Both the position numbers and the translations under genes were made by a program. The notes beneath the pieces were generated by a model. It was not told where the DNA came from and ran no database searches. It was given only the letters and a program-made list of their open reading frames with translations. Of a stretch of DNA of 64,000 nucleotides, positions 27,724 to 36,114 are shown piece after piece; position 1 is the first letter of the stretch; each line of letters begins with the position of its first letter. The DNA lies in contig NZ_LMFZ01000049.1 in assembly GCF_001427305.1 (NCBI RefSeq), positions 186,001 through 250,000 on the forward strand, given 5' to 3'. Source of the DNA: Duganella sp. Root1480D1. GTDB lineage: Bacteria; Pseudomonadota; Gammaproteobacteria; Burkholderiales; Burkholderiaceae_D.

Positions 27724-28074
27724 ATGCAGATCGTAGAACAATACCTCGCCGCCTGGAACGAACGCAATGCCGACGAGCGGCGTGCCCGGGTGGCCGCCGC
27801 CTTTGCACCGGAAGCCAGCTATAAGGATCCGTTGATGCAGGGCGCCGGCCATGCCGCCATCGATGCAATGATCGCCGGTGCGCAGGGCCACTTCCCAGGC
27901 CACCGTTTCGAACTGGCAGGCACCCCGGACAGCCATAACGACGTGCTGCGCTTCTCGTGGACGCTGGGTGCGCCTGGCAGCGATCCGGTTGCCAAAGGCA
28001 CCGACTTCGCCGTCGTTGCAGCAGATGGCCGCCTGGGCAGCGTCACCGGCTTCATCGACTACTTCGCACAGTAA
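27724..28074 (+). CDS. SnoaL/NTF2-like protein
   Basis: 116 residues with the NTF2-like pattern: IVEQYLAAWNERNADERRARVAAAFAPEASYKDP at the N terminus and a closing beta region ending GSVTGFIDYFAQ. The fold covers polyketide cyclases, small isomerases and ligand-binding proteins; no catalytic pair can be assigned with confidence. AAAGGAGAACACC precedes the ATG. It begins a three-gene unit with an alpha/beta hydrolase and an XRE/MmyB regulator at spacings of 15 and 10 bases. Confidence 0.8.
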   Translation: MQIVEQYLAAWNERNADERRARVAAAFAPEASYKDPLMQGAGHAAIDAMIAGAQGHFPGHRFELAGTPDSHNDVLRFSWTLGAPGSDPVAKGTDFAVVAADGRLGSVTGFIDYFAQ

Positions 28075-28089
28075 GCGAGGGAGGCAATC

Positions 28090-28938
28090 ATGACCGCATA
28101 CAAAATCTCCGGCGCGCGCGTGATCGAACCGAACACCGTGCGCACTGCCGACGGCGTCAACCTGTTTTATCGCGACTGGGGCGATGGCGAGCCGGTGCTG
28201 TTCGTGAGCGGCTGGTCGCTGGGTGCCGATTCCTGGTGCTACCAGATGCTGGCGCTGGCGGAGCAGGGCATGCGCGTGATTGCCTTCGACCGGCGCGGCC
28301 ACGGGCGCTCCAGCGATCCAGGCCGCGGTTACGACTTCAACACCCTAGCCGACGACCTGGCTGCCGTGCTGGAAGCGCTGGACCTGGACCACGTCACCCT
28401 GGTGGCGCATTCGATGGGTTGCAATGAGGTGGTGCGCTACCTGAGCCGCCATGGGCAGCGCCGCATCAAGCGCGTCGCCATGCTGGGCACCATGACGCCC
28501 TGCATCGCCGAAGCCGCGGACAATCCAGGCGCCATCGACCCCGCGCTGCTCGAATATTTCCGTCAGGAGCAGCTCATGAAGGACCTGCCCCGGTGGATCG
28601 ACGAGAACCTGCCGCCGTTTGTTGCCGAAGATACGCCGCAGGGCATGCGCGACTGGCTGCGTGCCATGCCCTTGCAAGTCTCGCTGCAGGCGCTGTACGA
28701 ATGCAACCGCTCCTTGCAGCGCGAAGATTTCCGCGCCGAGCTGCCGGGCATTACTCTGCCGGTCTTGCTGATTGCCGGCACGCGGGACGCCAGCGCCCCG
28801 TTCGAACTGACGGCCAGGCCCAGCGCCGCCCTGCTGCCGAATGCGAAACTCCAGGTGTACGAAGGGGCGCCGCATGGTATGTTCCTCACCCACATGGCAA
28901 GCGTGAACAAGGACCTGCTGGACTTTATCCAGTCATGA
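28090..28938 (+). CDS. Alpha/beta hydrolase
   Basis: 282 residues. The nucleophile elbow is LVAHSMGCNEV, with the oxyanion region LFVSGWSLGADSWCYQML, DRRGHGRSSDPGRGYDF typical of haloperoxidase-like hydrolases, a catalytic aspartate in AGTRDASAPFE and a histidine in EGAPHGMFLTH. The substrate is unknown. GGGAGGCAATC precedes the ATG. It lies between the SnoaL-like gene and the XRE regulator gene, so an induced catabolic or detoxification step is likely. Confidence 0.85.
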   Translation: MTAYKISGARVIEPNTVRTADGVNLFYRDWGDGEPVLFVSGWSLGADSWCYQMLALAEQGMRVIAFDRRGHGRSSDPGRGYDFNTLADDLAAVLEALDLDHVTLVAHSMGCNEVVRYLSRHGQRRIKRVAMLGTMTPCIAEAADNPGAIDPALLEYFRQEQLMKDLPRWIDENLPPFVAEDTPQGMRDWLRAMPLQVSLQALYECNRSLQREDFRAELPGITLPVLLIAGTRDASAPFELTARPSAALLPNAKLQVYEGAPHGMFLTHMASVNKDLLDFIQS

Positions 28939-28948
28939 GAGGAGCACT

Positions 28949-29758
28949 ATGGGAGCGGCAGCATCTGGGCAGTATTTCAGCGACTATGCGGCGGCGATGC
29001 GCTACTGGCGCGGCAAGCGCGGTTTCAGCCAGTTGCGGCTGTCGACCGAGAGCGGCATCTCGCAGCGGCATATCAGCTTCCTGGAAAGCGGTCGCTCGCA
29101 GCCCAGCCGAGAAATGATCCTGAAGCTTGGCATCGTGCTCGATATTCCGCTGCGGGAGCGTAATGTGATGCTGCTGGCAGCCGGCTATGCACCGGCCTAC
29201 CAGGAGCGCAACCTGTCCGATCCCGAGATGAAGGCGGTGAAGCAGGCGCTGGACTTCATGCTGCAGCAGCAGGCGCCCTATCCTGCGCTGGTGGTGGACC
29301 GTTTATGGAACCTGGTCATGAGTAATGGCCCGGCCGGCAAGATGATCCAGTGGCTGCTGGATGGGCCGCCTGCCACCAGCAACGTCATCAAGCTGACGCT
29401 GGCGCCGGATGGGCTGCGCAAGTACATCGTCAACTGGGAGGACGTCAGCGCCGACCTGCTGCAGTGGATTCAGCGCGAAGCAATGAGTGATGGACCGGGC
29501 AGCGAGGCCACCATGCTGCTGGAGGAATTGCTGGCGATTCCCGGCATCCGGGCGGCGTCGAAGACGGCCAACCTGGACCGCCGTGCGCTGCCCTTCCTGC
29601 CGTTCACGGTGCGCAAGGACGGCGTGGAGCTCAACCTGTTCACCACCATCACCACGCTCGGCACGCCGCACGACGTGACGGTGCATGAACTGCGCATGGA
29701 GGCATTCTTCCCCGCTGACGAAGCGACAGCGGAGTGGTTCCGCAAGCAATCGGCTTAA
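28949..29758 (+). CDS. XRE family regulator with MmyB-like ligand-binding domain
   Basis: 269 residues. An HTH_3 domain covers about 12-70 (LRLSTESGISQRHISFLESGRSQPSREMILKLGIVLDIP), followed by an MmyB-like domain (AALVVDRLWNLVMSN-type core; NLFTTITTLGTPHDVTVHELRMEAFFPAD). In actinobacterial MmyB-like regulators this PAS-related part binds a fatty acid or other hydrophobic ligand. GAGGAGCACT precedes the ATG. It probably regulates the two enzymes before it. Its stop codon interlocks with that of the convergent chemoreceptor gene. Confidence 0.85.
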   Translation: MGAAASGQYFSDYAAAMRYWRGKRGFSQLRLSTESGISQRHISFLESGRSQPSREMILKLGIVLDIPLRERNVMLLAAGYAPAYQERNLSDPEMKAVKQALDFMLQQQAPYPALVVDRLWNLVMSNGPAGKMIQWLLDGPPATSNVIKLTLAPDGLRKYIVNWEDVSADLLQWIQREAMSDGPGSEATMLLEELLAIPGIRAASKTANLDRRALPFLPFTVRKDGVELNLFTTITTLGTPHDVTVHELRMEAFFPADEATAEWFRKQSA

Positions 29759-31692
29759 AACTCTTCCCAGTCGTCGCCAGGCGGCGTTGCGCGCGCCGGT
29801 GCAGCGGGTTTTGCCGAAGCACCCCGCGCCGCGCTCGCGGCGCCCGCTCGTGCAGCCTTGGCGCGCGTCGCCCCGGTCGCCGCAGCAGAAGCGCCAGACT
29901 CCGCAGCGCCCGATTCGCCCTGGACTTCCGCGTCGAGTATTTCGTCCGCCACAGCTTTTTTGCTGGCCGCCGCCGCTGCTCTCGGGGCCGCACCACTGCC
30001 CGCCGCAGGGGGCGCCGCCCGCCCGGCATTGCCGCCCGGCGTACCCCGCGCCGCCCTCAACGCAGGCACGGTAGCCCGCGCCGGCACGCTCACCGCGATG
30101 GAGGCACGAGTCTCTGGCGCCCGGGGAGCCGAATACGCCCCTGCCGAATCCTCCATCCTGAACACCGACACCGCCTCCACCAGCCGTTCCGACTGTTCCT
30201 GCATGCTGCGCGCCGCCGCCGCCGCCTGTTCCACCAGCGCCGCATTCTGCTGCGTCGCGTTATCCATCTCCACGATGGCCGTGTTCACCTGCTCGATGCC
30301 GGAAGACTGTTCCTGGCTGGCCGACGTAATCTCATTCATGATGTCCGCCACCTGCTGCACGGACGCCACGATCTGCTGCATGGTCGCCCCGGCGCGATCC
30401 ACCAGAGCGCCGCCCGCATCCACCTTGGCGATCGAATCGTCGATCAGCTCCTTGATCTCCTTGGCCGCCGCCGCACTGCGTTGCGCAAGATTGCGCACCT
30501 CCGACGCCACCACGGCGAAACCGCGCCCCTGCTCGCCAGCGCGCGCAGCTTCCACAGCCGCATTCAGCGCCAGGATATTGGTCTGGAAGGCGATGCCATC
30601 GATCACGCTGATGATGTCCGACATGCGCGCGGAACTGGCCTTGATCCCACCCATGGTGGAGACCACCTCGCCCACCACCTGCCCGCCTTCGCTGGCGTGG
30701 CTGGCGGCCGACACCACGAGCTGGTTGGCTTGGCGCGCATTGTCCGCATTCTGCCGGACCGTCGACGTCAATTCCTCCATCGACGAAGCGGTTTCCTCCA
30801 GGCTCGCCGCCTGCTGTTCGGTGCGGCGCGACAGGTCGAGATTTCCTGCCGCGATTTCCGCCGCAGCGGTATTGATCGTATCGGTGGACGTGCGCACCGA
30901 GCCCACGGTGCGCTTGAGCGACGCCACCATGTCCTTGAGTGCATTCAGCAGCCGCCCGGTTTCATCCCGGCGGCTGGAGTCGATGTCGGCAGTCAGGTCG
31001 CCTTGTGCCACGGTCTCGGCTACCTCCACTGCCTGCATCAAGGGTCCCGTCACCGAACGGGTGATCAGGTAGCCTGCCGCAATCGACAACACCGTTGCCA
31101 GCACCAGCAGGCCAATCATCAGCATGGTTGCATTCGATGCCGACTTGCTCGCCTCCTCGCCATCTTGCGCCATCAGCCTGTTTTGCATGGCAAGGATGGC
31201 ATCGAGCTTGCCGAAGTAGGCGTTCTGCAGCGGGATGGCCTGCTTGAACAGCGTTTGCACCGCGCTATCCTGGTCGCCTTCGTTGAACAGCTTGAGCACC
31301 GCGTCGCGCTTGGCGCGGAAGGCTTCGAAGGCCTGGGTTTCCTCGGCAAACAGCTTCTTGGCTTCTTCCAGCACCAGGATCTTCTGCAGCTTGTCGGCCG
31401 CTGCGGCCCCGGCCTTGTCCGCCTCCGCCATGCTGGCCAGGAAGTTTTCGCTGCTCACCTTGTCCGGCGCCAGCATGGCATTGCGCAATGCCTGTGCCGA
31501 ACGGTTGGAGTAGCTGCGCATGTCGTTGGTCAACTGGACCTTCAGGTAGCGATCGCTGATCAGCCGGTCGGTCAGGTTCGCGTTGTGGCTCAGGCGGCTG
31601 ATCCCTGTCAGCGACATCGCCAGTTGGATCGCAATTGCCAGCGCAAAACCGATCGCCAGCTTCACACCGATATTCATGTTCGAAAAGCTCAT
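29755..31692 (-). CDS. Methyl-accepting chemotaxis protein
   Basis: 645 residues. TM1 is at about 8-26 and a four-helix-bundle periplasmic sensor at about 27-190 (SDRYLKVQLTNDMRSYSNRSAQALRNAMLA). TM2 and a HAMP domain follow, then the long coiled-coil signalling domain with the conserved hairpin tip ISVIDGIAFQTNILALNAAVEAARAGEQGRGFAVVASEVRNLAQRSA. A linker of about 130 residues rich in alanine and arginine leads to the C-terminal pentapeptide DWEEF, the tether for CheR/CheB. ATG at 31692 is chosen because GAGG lies upstream; the same frame is open for 16 codons more. It interlocks at its stop with the XRE gene. Confidence 0.92.
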   Translation of the reverse strand: MSFSNMNIGVKLAIGFALAIAIQLAMSLTGISRLSHNANLTDRLISDRYLKVQLTNDMRSYSNRSAQALRNAMLAPDKVSSENFLASMAEADKAGAAAADKLQKILVLEEAKKLFAEETQAFEAFRAKRDAVLKLFNEGDQDSAVQTLFKQAIPLQNAYFGKLDAILAMQNRLMAQDGEEASKSASNATMLMIGLLVLATVLSIAAGYLITRSVTGPLMQAVEVAETVAQGDLTADIDSSRRDETGRLLNALKDMVASLKRTVGSVRTSTDTINTAAAEIAAGNLDLSRRTEQQAASLEETASSMEELTSTVRQNADNARQANQLVVSAASHASEGGQVVGEVVSTMGGIKASSARMSDIISVIDGIAFQTNILALNAAVEAARAGEQGRGFAVVASEVRNLAQRSAAAAKEIKELIDDSIAKVDAGGALVDRAGATMQQIVASVQQVADIMNEITSASQEQSSGIEQVNTAIVEMDNATQQNAALVEQAAAAARSMQEQSERLVEAVSVFRMEDSAGAYSAPRAPETRASIAVSVPARATVPALRAARGTPGGNAGRAAPPAAGSGAAPRAAAAASKKAVADEILDAEVQGESGAAESGASAAATGATRAKAARAGAASAARGASAKPAAPARATPPGDDWEEF

Positions 31693-31775
31693 GCCAAGCC
31701 TCGCCAGAAAGTGGTTTTTGTTCGATGATCGCAATGGCATGGTAACGCGGCGCGGCGATCAATGCCACAGCAACG

Positions 31776-32600
31776 TCAGGGGAGTGGCTGGTAGGCTGAA
31801 ACGATGCCGCGCCCATGGTCCGGCACCAGGGTGCGGCCATTTGCATCACCCACATACTTGCCGTAGATGCGCGCCACGGAGCCGTCGGTCACCATGCCAA
31901 GCAAAGCCTCGGCGAACACCTTGCGTGCGGCCGGCGGCAGGCCGCTGCGCGAAAAATAGGCACCGGCAAGCACGGGCGCCGATTCGGCCACCGGCATCAC
32001 GCTGACATGCTCCTGCAGGCCGGCGCTTTGCAGGTAGCGTGAATAGATCGTCATCGGCGCCAGCGTTGCCTCGGCGCGTTTCGATGCCATTTTCCGGAAG
32101 GCGATATCAAAGTCGTTGACCACTTCAACCCGGCCTTGCGCACGCAGCCGTTCGACCTGGGCTTCAACCTCGGCGGTGTAGAGGATGCCGCGTACCAGGT
32201 TCAGGCGCGCACTGCCATGTGCGACGAATTCGGCCAGCGATTTGTACCTGCCTGCTACGCGGTGCGACAGCACCAGGTCGAAACGGGTGGTGACAAAGGG
32301 CACGAACTGGCCCAGGCGATCGCGTTCGGCGCTGCGGGCGGAGCTGGCGGTCAGGTTGATGCGGCCGTTTGCATATTCGGCCCACAGGCGCGCGCGCGGG
32401 TACCAGCTGATGTCGAGCGGGCAGTTGGTGCGCCGCGCCAGTTCACGCACGACGTCAATGGCCGCCCCGCTGACCTTGTCATCCTCGCGGAAGGATGCCA
32501 GCCCAAGATCGCTGGCGCCGGCATGCAAGGGCGCCGGGCAGGTGGGGGCGCCAAGCGCGGGAGCGGCGGCAAGGACGAACAGCAGGGGAAGGATGCGCAT
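31776..32600 (-). CDS. Periplasmic solute-binding protein family 3
   Basis: 274 residues. Signal peptide MRILPLLFVLAAAPALGAP, then a type II periplasmic binding fold of the amino-acid ABC type: GAAIDVVRELARRTNCPLDISWYPRARLWAEYANGRINLTASSARSAERD, with IYGKYVGD near the end. There are no permease or ATPase genes beside it, so it may work as a receptor accessory for the adjacent chemoreceptor or with a distant transporter. Both are inferences. It is divergent from dinB. Confidence 0.8.
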   Translation of the reverse strand: MRILPLLFVLAAAPALGAPTCPAPLHAGASDLGLASFREDDKVSGAAIDVVRELARRTNCPLDISWYPRARLWAEYANGRINLTASSARSAERDRLGQFVPFVTTRFDLVLSHRVAGRYKSLAEFVAHGSARLNLVRGILYTAEVEAQVERLRAQGRVEVVNDFDIAFRKMASKRAEATLAPMTIYSRYLQSAGLQEHVSVMPVAESAPVLAGAYFSRSGLPPAARKVFAEALLGMVTDGSVARIYGKYVGDANGRTLVPDHGRGIVSAYQPLP

Positions 32601-32638
32601 GGCCAGCAGTATATCCGCCGGGCACCTTGCTCAAAATG

Positions 32639-32654
32639 CTGTATATAATTACAG
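32639..32654 (+). promoter_or_regulatory. LexA (SOS) box before dinB
   Basis: CTGTATATAATTACAG matches the CTG-N10-CAG SOS box with 14 of 16 positions of CTGTATATATATACAG. It lies 28 bases before the dinB ATG, where a bound repressor would cover the promoter. Confidence 0.9.
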
Positions 32655-32681
32655 TATCATAAGCGAACTCGACTATTTGTT

Positions 32682-33833
32682 ATGGACTGGCCCCGCCGCA
32701 TTGCCCACCTCGACATGGACGCCTTCTACGCGTCCGTGGAGCTGTTGCGCTATCCGGAATTGCGCGGCCTGCCGGTCGTGATCGGCGGCGGCGGGCGGCA
32801 CCAGCCGCGCGAGCTGCCGGACGGCACCCGCGAGTTCTCCCGTCTGCGCGATTACGTGGGGCGTGGCGTGATTACCACTTCCACCTATGAGGCACGGGCG
32901 CTGGGCGTGTTCTCCGCGATGGGCACCATGAAGGCGGCCGCCCTGGCGCCGGACGCCATCCTGCTGCCGGTGGATTTCGATTCCTACCGCAAGTATTCGC
33001 GCTTGTTCAAGGCGGCGGTGGCCAGCATCGCCCCGCAGATCGAAGACCGCGGCATCGACGAAATCTATATCGACCTGAGCGAGGTGGAAGGCGAAACGCG
33101 CGAGCTGGCGCAGCGCATCAAGGATGCGGTGCGCGCCGCCACCGGGCTGTCGTGCTCGATCGGTGTCGCGCCCAACAAGCTGCTGGCCAAGATCTGTTCC
33201 GACCTGGAAAAGCCCAACGGCCTGACGGTGGTCGGCCATGACGACGTGCCGGCGCGCATCTGGCCGCTGCCGGTGCGCAAGGTGAACGGCATCGGCCCCA
33301 AGGCGGAGAAAAAGCTGGTTGCGCTTGGCATCGACACGGTGGGGCAACTGGCGGCCGCCGATCCCGCCCTGCTGCAGGAGCATTTCGGACTCAACTACGC
33401 CGAATGGCTGCAGCGCATTTCCCATGGCCGCGACGAACGTGCGGTTGCCACGCGCAGCGAACCGAAGGGAGTGAGCCGTGAAACCACCTTCTCGCGCGAC
33501 CTGCACGTCAAGCGCGACCGCGCCGAGCTGTCCGAGATCTTCACCCGCCTGTGCCAGAAGGTGGCGGACGACCTGGCGCGCAAGCGTTATGCCGGCCGCA
33601 CCGTGGGCATCAAGCTGCGCTATGCCGACTTCCGCACGGTGACGCGCGACCTGACCCTACCGGCGCCGACTGCCGATGCCGCCGCCATCCGCCGCGCTGC
33701 CGGCGAATGCCTGCGCCGCGTGCCGCTGGACAACCGGCTGCGCTTGCTCGGCGTGCGCATGTCAGCCCTGTGCACGCTGGAAGAGGCCGCCCAAGCTCAG
33801 CCAGCGCAGGGTGATCTTTTTGCTAATTTATGA
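32682..33833 (+). CDS. dinB: DNA polymerase IV (Y family)
   Basis: 383 residues. The catalytic palm begins RRIAHLDMDAFYASVELLRYPELRGLPVVIGG, and the second metal site is in IEDRGIDEIYIDLSEVEGETRELAQRIKDAV. A helix-hairpin-helix (VRKVNGIGPKAEKKLVALGIDTVGQLA) and the little finger domain follow. The C terminus QGDLFANL resembles the beta-clamp binding motif QxxLF. Translesion synthesis and SOS mutagenesis are the expected roles. A LexA box lies in its promoter. Confidence 0.95.
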   Translation: MDWPRRIAHLDMDAFYASVELLRYPELRGLPVVIGGGGRHQPRELPDGTREFSRLRDYVGRGVITTSTYEARALGVFSAMGTMKAAALAPDAILLPVDFDSYRKYSRLFKAAVASIAPQIEDRGIDEIYIDLSEVEGETRELAQRIKDAVRAATGLSCSIGVAPNKLLAKICSDLEKPNGLTVVGHDDVPARIWPLPVRKVNGIGPKAEKKLVALGIDTVGQLAAADPALLQEHFGLNYAEWLQRISHGRDERAVATRSEPKGVSRETTFSRDLHVKRDRAELSEIFTRLCQKVADDLARKRYAGRTVGIKLRYADFRTVTRDLTLPAPTADAAAIRRAAGECLRRVPLDNRLRLLGVRMSALCTLEEAAQAQPAQGDLFANL

Positions 33834-33887
33834 TACCTTTCCCGCGCGAGCCGGCAAGCTGAGTCCGGCTGCAAAACGGATTACCTT

Positions 33888-34526
33888 ATGCAAACAGATT
33901 TCCGCCCGGCGCGCCGCGCCTGGCTGGCTGTTATCGCCCTGCTGCACCTTGCAGCCTTCCTGGGCTGGCGCGGCCTGCCCGATCGGCGCATGGCCGGTCC
34001 GCAACGGGAAAGCGAACCGGTCTACCTGCTGGCGCTTCCCAAGCCCAATACTGCCGTCCCGCCTGCCCCGCGCGCGGCCGGGCGGCCCATGCCGCCGCCG
34101 CCCTTGGTCCGCATCGTCCCCGCGCCCGCGGCGCCGGATAGCGAGCCCCAGGCCGCCGAGGCGGTAACCGTGCCAGCGACCGGCGGCGATCCCGCCGATC
34201 CGTTCGCCAAGCCGGCAGAGCCGGCTGAAAGCCTGCTCGAGAAAAACCGCAAGCTGGCCGCCGGCATCGACCGCCAGTTACGCAAGGAGAGCCTGAACAA
34301 GTTCGCCACCATCGTGCAAGAGCAAAGTCCGCTGGCCCGGCAACTGGCACGCGCCTATAACGGGGAAGTGGTGCTTGAGCAAGTCTCCAGCATGTCTGAC
34401 GGCCGCACCATGAAACGCTACCGCGCCGGCGGCCAGGAATGGTGTGAAGTGGTGAACCTGGTGGGGGCGGCGGGGCAGGCCCCCTTCCGCGACGGAAACA
34501 AATACCAGGTGAAGACCTGCCCATGA
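33888..34526 (+). CDS. Membrane-anchored protein of unknown function, paralogue 1
   Basis: 212 residues. A basic N terminus is followed by one membrane helix (WLAVIALLHLAAFLGWRG), then a proline-rich segment (about 45-100; KPNTAVPPAPRAAGRPMPPPP) and a small C-terminal domain with KLAAGIDRQLRKESLNKF. The layout resembles TonB-like or GspC-like anchored periplasmic proteins, but I do not recognise a family. ATGA overlap couples it to the next gene, which encodes a paralogue with the same layout and shared VYLLAL/DPFAxPA/GIDRxLRKES elements. Confidence 0.65.
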   Translation: MQTDFRPARRAWLAVIALLHLAAFLGWRGLPDRRMAGPQRESEPVYLLALPKPNTAVPPAPRAAGRPMPPPPLVRIVPAPAAPDSEPQAAEAVTVPATGGDPADPFAKPAEPAESLLEKNRKLAAGIDRQLRKESLNKFATIVQEQSPLARQLARAYNGEVVLEQVSSMSDGRTMKRYRAGGQEWCEVVNLVGAAGQAPFRDGNKYQVKTCP

Positions 34527-35164
34527 GCGCGCTCCGCCCGCGGTATGGCTGGCTGCTCGCGATTGCCGGCCTGCACCTGGCCTTGCTGGTTGGCTGGCGC
34601 GTGACGGCAACGCGCACTGTTCCCAACGTGGCGCAGCGCGAGGGGCAGATGGTCTTCCTTCTGCACAGTGCGGACCGGCAGCCGAAACACGATGCGCCGC
34701 GTGTTGCTGCCTCGGCGCCGCGCACGCGCCGCAGCGCCGTGCCCTTGCCCGTGCAGCCAGCTCCCACAGCCCCGGTCGCCGCCGGCATGCCGCCAGCGGA
34801 ACTGCCGCCGGATACGGCTGCGCCCGATCCCTTCGCGCAACCGGCGCCCGAAGTGCGAAGCCTGGTTGAGCGGGCCCGTTCGGCGGCCATCGGCGTCGAC
34901 CGCGAACTGCGCAAGGAGAGCAAAAATGACAATGACCGGGTGCTGGCGCACGAGCCGAAACTGGCGCAGGACATTGCCCTGGCCTATAAAGGTTCGGGCG
35001 CCTTTTCGATGACCGAAACGGTGTTGCCCAACGGCGACACCCTGGCCCGCGTCACCACGCCCCTCGGCGGCTACTGCATGCTCAAGCGCGGCAACCGTGG
35101 CAAGGCAGGCCTGAACGCCATCGACAACGCCGGCAGAACATTAATCGTTAGCTGCCCCAAATAG
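34523..35164 (+). CDS. Membrane-anchored protein of unknown function, paralogue 2
   Basis: 213 residues. Same plan as the gene before: membrane anchor (GWLLAIAGLHLALLVGWRV), a proline/alanine-rich periplasmic linker, the DPFAQPAPEVRSLVERARSAAIGVDRELRKESKND element and a C-terminal domain with two cysteines (GGYCMLKRGN, LIVSCPK). Paralogue 1 has the equivalent pair in EWCEVVN and VKTCP, which suggests a conserved disulfide. A tandem duplication followed by divergence explains both. Role unknown. It overlaps the upstream gene by 4 bases. Confidence 0.65.
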   Translation: MSALRPRYGWLLAIAGLHLALLVGWRVTATRTVPNVAQREGQMVFLLHSADRQPKHDAPRVAASAPRTRRSAVPLPVQPAPTAPVAAGMPPAELPPDTAAPDPFAQPAPEVRSLVERARSAAIGVDRELRKESKNDNDRVLAHEPKLAQDIALAYKGSGAFSMTETVLPNGDTLARVTTPLGGYCMLKRGNRGKAGLNAIDNAGRTLIVSCPK

Positions 35165-35217
35165 CTCCTGCTAAAATGTCGTTCCTTTGAAAATGCTCAG
35201 TTAGGCTGCAAACACGT

Positions 35218-36114
35218 ATGTGGTTCAAGAATCTCCAGGTTTACCGTCTGCCCGCCCCATGGGCATTTACTCCAGAACAACTCGAAGAGGCGCTCCAGTC
35301 GCAGTCCTTCTCTCCTGCCAGCAGCAATGAGCTGATGCGCCAGGGCTGGGACAAGCCACGTCCGAACGGTGGCCTGGTGCACGTCGTCAACAAGCAGATG
35401 CTGATGGTGCTGGGCACCGAGAAAAAGCTGCTGCCATCGACCGTGGTCAACCAGGTTGCCAAGGCGCGCGCTGCCGAAATGGAAGAGCAGCAAGGCTTCG
35501 CTCCTGGCAAAAAAGCCATGAAAGAGCTCAAGGAACGCGTGCACGACGAACTGCTGCCGCGCGCCTTCACCATCCGCAGCAACACCTGGTGCTGGATCGA
35601 CCCGGTCAACGGCTGGCTGGTGGTTGATGCCGCCAGCCCGGCCAAGGCTGACGACATCATCAAGATGCTGCTGAAAGCGGTCGACCGCATGCCGATCGAA
35701 AGCCTGCGCGTACAGCGTTCCCCAGTGGGCGTGATGACCGCCTGGCTGCAGGACGACGAAGCGCCAGCCGGCTTCACCGTCGACATGGACACCGAACTGC
35801 GCGCCACCGGCGAGAGCAAGGCGGCCGTGCGTTACGTGCGCCACACCCTGGAGCCGGAAGAAGTGCGCCGCCACATCGCGGCCGGCAAGCAGTGCACCCG
35901 CCTGGCCATGACCTGGAACAGCAAGATCAGCTTCGTGCTGACCGAAGCGCTGGCCATCAAGGGTGTCAAGCCGCTGGACGTGATGAAGGAAAACGACGCC
36001 GTTACCCGTAACGACGACGAACGCTTCGACGGCGACTTCATGCTGATGACCGGCGAGCTGGCCAAGCTGCTGCAGGACGTGGTTGACGCGCTGGGCGGCG
36101 AAGCGAAAGCCTAA
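35218..36114 (+). CDS. rdgC: Recombination-associated protein RdgC
   Basis: 298 residues with the family start MWFKNLQVYRLPAPWAFTPEQLEEAL and internal signatures PNGGLVHVVNKQMLMVLGTEKKLLPSTVVNQ and AVDRMPIESLRVQRSPVGVMTAWLQDDEAPAGFTVDMD. RdgC is a ring-shaped DNA-binding dimer that restrains RecA. No ribosome site is obvious ahead of the ATG; TTAGGCTGCAAACACGT precedes it. Its stop interlocks with that of the convergent regulator gene. Confidence 0.95.
   Translation: MWFKNLQVYRLPAPWAFTPEQLEEALQSQSFSPASSNELMRQGWDKPRPNGGLVHVVNKQMLMVLGTEKKLLPSTVVNQVAKARAAEMEEQQGFAPGKKAMKELKERVHDELLPRAFTIRSNTWCWIDPVNGWLVVDAASPAKADDIIKMLLKAVDRMPIESLRVQRSPVGVMTAWLQDDEAPAGFTVDMDTELRATGESKAAVRYVRHTLEPEEVRRHIAAGKQCTRLAMTWNSKISFVLTEALAIKGVKPLDVMKENDAVTRNDDERFDGDFMLMTGELAKLLQDVVDALGGEAKA

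Noticed and set aside
29734..31728. 664-codon plus-strand frame opposite the chemoreceptor gene
   Set aside because: Shadow of the MCP gene; arginine/histidine-rich with no recognisable domain.
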